Position numbers and translations under genes: made by a program
From: Burkholderia sp. Bp8963
GTDB lineage: Bacteria; Pseudomonadota; Gammaproteobacteria; Burkholderiales; Burkholderiaceae
NCBI RefSeq assembly: GCF_003854275.1
Contig: NZ_QTQP01000064.1
Span: 1-37,925, forward strand
Direction: 5' to 3'
DNA: 37,925 nt
In this document: one piece after another, positions 34,301 through 37,925 of the stretch
Numbering within the stretch: the stretch's first letter is position 1
Layout of the letters: each line of letters starts with the position of its first letter
Notes under the pieces: model-generated
Databases searched by the model: none
Seen by the model: only the letters and a program-made list of their open reading frames with translations
Told to the model about the DNA's origin: nothing

Positions 34301-35265
34301 TCGTCGATATCGGTCGCGAACACCTGGAACGAAATGCCCTCGGTCGATTTCAGCGACCGCTCCTGCAGCAGCATCGCCAGCGAATAGGCCTCTTCGCCGG
34401 TTGCACAGCCGACGGACCACACGCGGATGCGATCCTGCTCGCCGCGCCCTTCGAAAAGCTGGGGCAGCACTTCGCGCTCCAGCACGTCGAACGCCTCCTT
34501 GTCGCGGAAGAAGTTCGTGACGCTGATCAGCATGTCCTGCAGCAGCGCCTGGGTTTCCTCCTGGTGCACGTGGAGATGGTCGCGGTACGCCTGGAGATCG
34601 GTAATGCCGTTGACCTGCAGCCGGCGCTCGATCCGGCGCAGGACGGTCGCCCGCTTGTAATGACGGAAATCGTGCCCGGTGCGGGTTCGCAAGATGATCA
34701 TGATCTCGCGCAACGCGCGCTCGGCCGCCTCGTTGACCGGCTCCTCCTGGCGCTCATCGTTTCCGACGACGGGCAGGTGAATTTCCTTTGCGGTCGTCCA
34801 CAAGTCCATCAGCCGTTGCGGCATCTCCGCCGAGGTGAGCACGAAGTCGACCATCCCGGTGGCAATGGCGCTGCGCGGCATGCTGTCGTATTCCGCTTCA
34901 GTCGGATCCTGGGCGAACGTGATGCCGCCCATTTCCTTGACTCTCGACAGCCCGACAGAGCCGTCCGAGCCCGCGCCGGACAGCACGACGCCGATCGCGC
35001 GTTCGCGGTGAACCTCCGCAAGCGTCCGGAAGAACAGGTCGATTGCGGCTCGACGACCGCCTTCGTCCGGCCGGTTGGGGGCGACGCGCAGGTAGTCGTC
35101 GACCATGGTCAACTCGAGCGACGGCGCGATCAGGTAGACGTGGTCAGGCTGAATGGGCGTGGCGCTGGTGACCTCCAGCACGGGCATGCTGGTAACCTTC
35201 TGCAGCAAGGCGCCGAGATTGCTTTCGTGATCGGGTGCCAGATGCACGACCACGACAAAAGCCAT
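31306..35265 (-). CDS. CheB-CheR-PAS-histidine kinase-receiver protein, 5' part cut off by an in-frame amber codon
   Basis: From the ATG at 35265 the frame gives 1319 residues: most of a CheB methylesterase (VLSGAGSDGS, DPTEAEYDSMP), CheR (about 180-455, VWSVGCATGEEAYSLA), a Glu-rich coiled coil (about 610-700), two PAS domains, HisKA (SHELKHPLN near 965), HATPase (NLISNALKFTRRG, DTGSGIEP) and a C-terminal receiver (VDDDAAT, DIGMPGMDG, LTKPV). In this family the CheB part begins earlier. The missing start, MSNRRGQT through VGIGASAGGLSALLEF, lies directly upstream in the same frame (35293-35391), separated by TAG at 35290-35292. Restart at 35265 would lack the CheB nucleophilic Ser but keep CheR and kinase functions. 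Confidence 0.88.
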   Translation of the reverse strand: MAFVVVVHLAPDHESNLGALLQKVTSMPVLEVTSATPIQPDHVYLIAPSLELTMVDDYLRVAPNRPDEGGRRAAIDLFFRTLAEVHRERAIGVVLSGAGSDGSVGLSRVKEMGGITFAQDPTEAEYDSMPRSAIATGMVDFVLTSAEMPQRLMDLWTTAKEIHLPVVGNDERQEEPVNEAAERALREIMIILRTRTGHDFRHYKRATVLRRIERRLQVNGITDLQAYRDHLHVHQEETQALLQDMLISVTNFFRDKEAFDVLEREVLPQLFEGRGEQDRIRVWSVGCATGEEAYSLAMLLQERSLKSTEGISFQVFATDIDERAISFARAGLFPDSILADVTASRVRQFFSKDAAHYRVKKELREHMLFAHHNVLSDPPFSRLDLICCRNLLIYLDREAQIEILKMFHFALRPGGVLFLGSSESADSVSSMFSVIDKRNRIYRANVAVRGDTPVPVAITGTMSARPIVATVQPPGRRRFSFGDLHQRLVEQYAPPSVLVNRDSEIVHLSDRAGRFLQYSGGEPSHNIIAVVRPELRLELRTAIYQALHTNRSVEARRVRIERDARSYFVNMTARPVHDSEANADFVLVLFDEVEDSMSGTEASTTDVQKDPIISQLERELLRTKEQLQSTIEQSETSTEELKASNEELQAINEELRSATEELETSKEELQSINEELTTVNAELKSKVEETGKINDDLQNLIAANDIGTIFVDRNICIKRYTPRATDVFSIIPSDIGRSLLDITHRLEYDKLADDAAEAFDSLRLIERELKSNDGRWYLARFVPYRTTEDRIDGAVLSFIDITDRRHAEDRLREGERRMRIVAEGTKDYAIITFDDDGIVTSWNAGAERIFGYTEAEMIGQSADVLSTEEDQANNVAQREFTEARLNGRTEEERWHRRKDGTLFFASGVLSRLDEPGVSGFAKIARDLGEFAQATKFGRDAKIELLRDASEREVRRQRDEFLAVVSHELKHPLNLISASAELIARTPETRQNLNLSRATDTIRRTVISQAQIIDDLLDISRVRTGKLSVVRTPVDMREIVRRVASAVQDEADQRGLALNITVTDSPVVIHADLTRIEQIVWNLISNALKFTRRGSVDVSLQVNGHAEAVLRVTDTGSGIEPSLLPHIFDMFQQSRDTSARRAGLGIGLALVRDLVNLHGGAVRAESEGVGRGATFTVTLPTHRALTDLNVVDGVSAESLRGLHILMVDDDAATVETFKLLLESEGAIVQTATSGEEALSMLDGNVPDIVLSDIGMPGMDGFAFVEKLRETPALKSVICIALSGFGQAADVTQSEHAGFDAHLTKPVTLDDLQSAYARLRG

Positions 35266-35289
35266 CGACGTGGTCGACGGCAGTGCTTC

Positions 35290-35391
35290 CTAGAATTCCA
35301 GGAGCGCACTCAATCCGCCCGCCGAGGCGCCGATCCCGACGATCGGATAGTTTGCCTGGCTCGGGAGAGTCTGCCCACGTCGATTCGACAT
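35290..35391 (-). other. Detached N-terminus of the CheB-CheR kinase, ending in amber TAG
   Basis: The ATG at 35391, with AGGA about 10 bases upstream, opens 33 codons that contain the CheB start and the active-site motif GASAGG. They end in TAG at 35290-35292. The eight codons between TAG and 35265 (EALPSTTS) continue the CheB sequence in the same frame, so a single codon change separates this fragment from the rest. Confidence 0.85.
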
Positions 35392-35585
35392 CGCTGCTTG
35401 TCCTGTTAGAAGAATAATAGTTCCGCGGCCAGGTTCAGGCAGGGTTCCGGGCCGCTTGCGCACAAAATATGCGCAGGCCGCCATTATCCGCCCACGCGTA
35501 TTGACTGCAAGAACTTTGCCGCATTGCCGGCTCGCGATGCCGCAGCCTTCTGTCGCCGATGGATGCGAGACTCCAGGGTCTAGAG

Positions 35586-36305
35586 TCAGGTCGAAGCGGC
35601 CGCCCCGCCCTCCGTCAGCTCGATCAGCCGGCGTGCGAGGCCTGCGATCGGCAGCACATAGTCGGCGTAAGGAGACGCATGCAGCGGCATCTCGCATGCG
35701 AACGCTTCGGCGGGGTCCTGGACGATCGTGGTGCCGCCGCACGACTGGATGGCCTCGAGACCGGCCGCGCCGTCGTCGAGCAGGCCCGTCAGGACGACGC
35801 CGATCACGCGCGGGCCCATCTCGGCGGCGACACTGCGAAACAGCGGGTCGATCGCCGGTCGCGCAAAGTTCTCTTTCGCGCCACGCAGCAGGCGAAAATG
35901 CCTGCCTTCGACAATCAGATGCCGATCCGGCGGCGCCACGTAAATTCTGCCGGGCAAGTACGTTTCGCCATCCAGGGCGTGTACCGCACGGAGCGGCCCG
36001 GCATCGCTCAGCAGCGACGGCAGCATGCTGCCATGGGCGCCGACATGCAGCACGACTGCGACGGTAGCCCGCAAGTCGCGGGGAAGCCGGGACACGAGCG
36101 CGCAAAGCGCGTCGACTCCGCCCGACGACGTTCCTATTGCGATGAAGTCCCGGTGGATCAATTCGGCCCCGGTCTTTCGAATCGCATGTGCAGCATTCCG
36201 CGCACCGCCCGCGCGCCCTTCATCCGGCAGATCGGGCCGCCTTTGCGCCATTGTTCGCTCAGGCGCGTCGACAGGAAACGTCGAGCCACGAAAGATGGAT
36301 TCCAT
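35586..36305 (-). CDS. CheB-type methylesterase domain protein
   Basis: The 239-residue protein consists mainly of a stand-alone CheB methylesterase domain with no receiver. The catalytic elements are present: Ser in FIAIGTSSGGVDAL, His in VVLHVGAHG and Asp in GVVLTGLLDDGAAGL, with APPDRHLIVEG and FACEMPLHASPYADYVLP as further family motifs. It would remove methyl groups from glutamates on receptors or on a partner of the CheB-CheR kinase type. It ends about 195 bases ahead of the CheB-CheR kinase start, and the two are probably functionally linked. The start is uncertain: ATGs at 36305 and 36251 both lack a strong ribosome-binding site. Confidence 0.85.
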   Translation of the reverse strand: MESIFRGSTFPVDAPERTMAQRRPDLPDEGRAGGARNAAHAIRKTGAELIHRDFIAIGTSSGGVDALCALVSRLPRDLRATVAVVLHVGAHGSMLPSLLSDAGPLRAVHALDGETYLPGRIYVAPPDRHLIVEGRHFRLLRGAKENFARPAIDPLFRSVAAEMGPRVIGVVLTGLLDDGAAGLEAIQSCGGTTIVQDPAEAFACEMPLHASPYADYVLPIAGLARRLIELTEGGAAAST

Positions 36306-36509
36306 GAAAGGAACGTTACACCATCCCGAGCATCTGGGGATCGGTGATCGAATCGGGGGGCCAGACGTGGCGCCATATCCAATATCGACGCCTCGGTCCG
36401 TAAAGCGGAACATACGGACACATCGCCGTTGTGTACTTTCCCGCCAGCCCTGTCATATGCTTTGTATGACCTTTTCCCGGCCAACGCAGTCACTCGACGG
36501 GTCATCAAA

Positions 36510-36899
36510 ATGATCGTTCAGAGGCTCTCGTTCCGCGCTGCTGCGGGCAAGCTGCAAGTCGTCGCGGTGTGGCGATGCCTTGCAAAGTGTCGCGCACGAG
36601 TGCGCCGCTGGAACGTACACGTCGATCGCAGGAGCGGCGTGGAGGCGATGACCGTCGACATCGTCGGCTCCGGTCCGCTGAACACCGACGACATCGCCGC
36701 CATGCTCGGCGAAGCACCTCTGGAATTGACCGTTACGCTGTTCCATATGGCAGTGATCTCGAACCCCGCGGCCACGCTCGGGCTCGCGAAGAAGGACGCA
36801 CGCGACACGACGGACGAGTTGCCGATCGCGCGCCCGGCTCCGAGGCTGACGCTGGTCAGGGATATCACCCATCACATCGCACGTCCCAAACGAGATTGA
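36510..36899 (+). CDS. Hypothetical protein, possibly ACT-like
   Basis: From ATG 36510 (MIVQRLSFRAAAG) a 129-residue product is predicted. The first ~90 residues alternate strand- and helix-like segments (LQVVAVWRCLAKCRARVRRW, VEAMTVDIVG, LNTDDIAAMLG) in a pattern loosely like an ACT domain. The rest is charged and probably disordered. No ribosome-binding site stands out and the family was not recognised. The opposite strand is also open over much of this region, so the gene is plausible but unproven. Confidence 0.45.
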   Translation: MIVQRLSFRAAAGKLQVVAVWRCLAKCRARVRRWNVHVDRRSGVEAMTVDIVGSGPLNTDDIAAMLGEAPLELTVTLFHMAVISNPAATLGLAKKDARDTTDELPIARPAPRLTLVRDITHHIARPKRD

Positions 36900-37012
36900 T
36901 CGCGTGCGACGCGCGGCAAGCGTTCGCGACTCGACGTCGCCGCGGTCATTTCGTTCAATTCAGGATGAACGACATGCCGGCACCCGTCAGAACCGTCGCG
37001 TGAAGCAATCCG

Positions 37013-37279
37013 ATGAAAACCACGCCTTACCGCAATTACGCCGCGCAGGAACTGGCCCACATCGAAGCGATGATCCTGCAGCTCGAACAGCTCGTACAAA
37101 GCGGGAATTTAGACTGGCGGGGAACGATCGTGACATTGCCGGACTACTGGCGCGCACGCATCAAGGCCGTCGCCAATGTTCCGCGAGACCTGGAGCCGCA
37201 AGTCGACATGTTGCTGGCCCGCGTCGACGCAATTGACGCAGTGCGCCAGCATCACCAGGGATGCGAGCCGCATCAGTGA
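37013..37279 (+). CDS. Small hypothetical protein
   Basis: The 88-residue product begins MKTTPYRNYAAQELAHIEAMI. It is mainly helical and hydrophilic, with no signal peptide or membrane segment. The pattern DWRGTIVTLPDYWRARIKAV looks constrained, and third-position bias is as in neighbouring genes, so it is probably real. The family was not recognised. From its stop to 37462 no gene is seen. Confidence 0.55.
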   Translation: MKTTPYRNYAAQELAHIEAMILQLEQLVQSGNLDWRGTIVTLPDYWRARIKAVANVPRDLEPQVDMLLARVDAIDAVRQHHQGCEPHQ

Positions 37280-37462
37280 GCCGCCGCACTCCGTCCTCCG
37301 ACGCTGTCCTTTTCTGATCCGCCATTGCTGAAAACGCTCCCAACGACACGGGAATCCGGCGGAACCGGCACTTCAGGCAGCTTCATGCGTTTCCTCTGCT
37401 GAATGGCCAACGGCTCTGCCGCCCGCTTGCTGTCGCACACAATGCTGGTTATATTTACAGTA

Positions 37463-37478
37463 CTGTATTTATGAACAG
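37463..37478. promoter_or_regulatory. LexA-type SOS box
   Basis: CTGT-ATTTATGA-ACAG matches the CTGT-N8-ACAG LexA operator of enteric and beta-proteobacteria. It lies 12 bases before the ATG at 37490. A perfect 12-base palindrome TACAGTACTGTA (37456-37467) overlaps its left half. The surroundings are unusually A/T-rich for this genome, as at promoters. Confidence 0.65.
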
Positions 37479-37489
37479 TGAGGTGCGCG

Positions 37490-37765
37490 ATGGAACATCT
37501 GGTCCGGATCGTCAACGACACTGATCGCCAAGTGCTGGCGTGGCTTCGCACGCAGGTTGGCGATGCCCGCGTGGAGCGCGCGGCGCGGCAGCTCGGGCAC
37601 ACCCGCAAGCCCTATCCGTCCGCCGTGTGCCGATATCTGGGCATGAACCCGCCAGCCACGCTGCGCCATGCGCCGCGGCCGCGGGTCGCGCGTGATTTCT
37701 CGGTCGGCGATCGTTACCTGTCGCTGATCCGTCAGCACCTCGCCGCGCACACGGCCGGCCGCTAG
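37490..37765 (+). CDS. Small hypothetical protein behind an SOS box
   Basis: The 91-residue product starts at ATG 37490 (MEHLVRIVND), with GAGG about 7 bases upstream. An ATG at 37478 is in frame but overlaps the LexA-type box. The sequence is basic in the middle (RKPYPSAVCRYLG, RHAPRPRVARDF) and ends with a helix (RYLSLIRQHLAAH). No family was recognised. Its position directly after the LexA-type box suggests induction by DNA damage. The gene is followed by a GC-rich hairpin and an insertion sequence. Confidence 0.6.
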   Translation: MEHLVRIVNDTDRQVLAWLRTQVGDARVERAARQLGHTRKPYPSAVCRYLGMNPPATLRHAPRPRVARDFSVGDRYLSLIRQHLAAHTAGR

Positions 37766-37772
37766 CTCGGGG

Positions 37773-37789
37773 CGCCGGCCGAACCGGCG
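37773..37789 (+). terminator. Hairpin after the SOS-box gene, without T-run
   Basis: CGCCGG (37773-37778) and CCGGCG (37784-37789) pair around a 5-base loop 8 bases after the stop. The T-run of an intrinsic terminator is missing, and different sequence begins immediately. This is consistent with the insertion sequence having split the terminator. Confidence 0.4.
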
Positions 37790-37865
37790 GGATGGCGGCT
37801 AGGAGTCTGGGCGGCAGAAGTCAATTCCTGGTCATCGGGCAAGGGAGGTGGCGCGTTATGAGCAG

Positions 37866-37925
37866 ATGAGCGCGAATTACCTCCCCTATGAGCCGCAGCA
37901 AATGCTGCTGCTACCTGAAGCCCTG
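37866..37925 (+). CDS. IS1182-family transposase, 5' end only
   Basis: The last 20 codons of the window read MSANYLPYEPQQMLLLPEAL, which I recognise as the usual start of IS1182-type DDE transposases. GGGAGG lies about 18 bases before this ATG, closer to an earlier ATG at 37858 that hits TGA after two codons. The gene runs off the window. The left end of the element is probably between about 37790 and 37830, but the terminal inverted repeat cannot be fixed without the other end. Confidence 0.7.
   Translation, partial: MSANYLPYEPQQMLLLPEAL

Noticed and set aside
31186..35409. Very long open frame on the plus strand opposite the CheB-CheR kinase
   Set aside because: It is the mirror of the GC-biased codons of the real minus-strand gene. 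It is extremely rich in Arg, His and Asp, with no recognisable domain.
37273..37608. Minus-strand frame of 111 codons overlapping the SOS-box gene
   Set aside because: It has no ribosome-binding site and Ser/Arg-rich low-complexity sequence. The plus-strand gene has a start, a ribosome-binding site and an operator in the right order.

Overview
The window looks like a piece of a Burkholderia replicon, most likely Burkholderia cepacia complex. The chromosomal parts are very GC-rich, with strong G/C third-position bias. The gene families (DUF6708/VasX-type T6SS cargo, a Gsi-type peptide operon, a CheB-CheR hybrid kinase) are common in that genus. This is judged by reading, with no database search.

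Layout. (1) 1-7806, plus strand: a tandem array of type VI secretion cargo modules. It holds a 5'-cut VasX-like effector with its membrane partner (DUF6708-like), then PAAR - effector - DUF6708-like partner, then only the first ~60 codons of a third effector, which ends abruptly. Effector N-terminal halves are nearly identical at DNA level and the C-terminal, membrane-inserting parts differ. (2) 7807-8327: no gene, but a good plus-strand intrinsic terminator and a possible small RNA. (3) 8328-16863, minus strand: RpiR-type regulator, dipeptide ABC transporter (GsiA-B-C-D like), P1-family aminopeptidase and M55 D-aminopeptidase. The two peptidases and the GsiD permease are joined by stop/start overlaps, as expected for a peptide uptake and hydrolysis operon. 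(4) 17081-18163: an orphan T6SS immunity protein (TsiV/DUF3396 type), followed by a small NTF2-like lipoprotein.

(5) 18842-25645, minus strand: a compact operon with a canonical sigma-54 promoter (TGGCAC-N5-TTGC) just ahead of its first gene. Order of transcription: FlK-like hot-dog thioesterase with a lost catalytic His, PaaK-like acyl-CoA ligase, enoyl-CoA hydratase, type II haloacid-dehalogenase-like HAD, periplasmic Leu/Ile/Val-type binding protein, a second FlK-like thioesterase with an intact triad, and a PAS/AAA+/Fis sigma-54 activator. The operon therefore carries both the promoter class and the likely activator of that promoter. The substrate is unknown; an organic acid handled as a CoA thioester, perhaps halogenated, is the best inference. 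This is the strongest candidate for an undescribed pathway here.

(6) 25864-29906: scarred and accessory sequence. It has a possible LuxR-HTH remnant, a small membrane protein, and a methyltransferase reduced by internal deletion to 78 aa that still has a SoxR/MerR-type promoter. A purple-acid-phosphatase-like lipoprotein and a MauG/CcpA-type di-haem peroxidase follow. (7) 30061-36305, minus strand: a CheB-type methylesterase, a CheB-CheR-PAS-kinase-receiver protein with an in-frame amber codon near its start, a degenerate receiver protein, and a serine-recombinase-like protein lacking the catalytic residues. (8) 36510-37925: small hypothetical genes. One of 91 aa sits behind a perfect LexA-type box (CTGT-N8-ACAG), and the first 20 codons of an IS1182-family transposase run off the window end.

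No tRNA, rRNA or CRISPR array was recognised.
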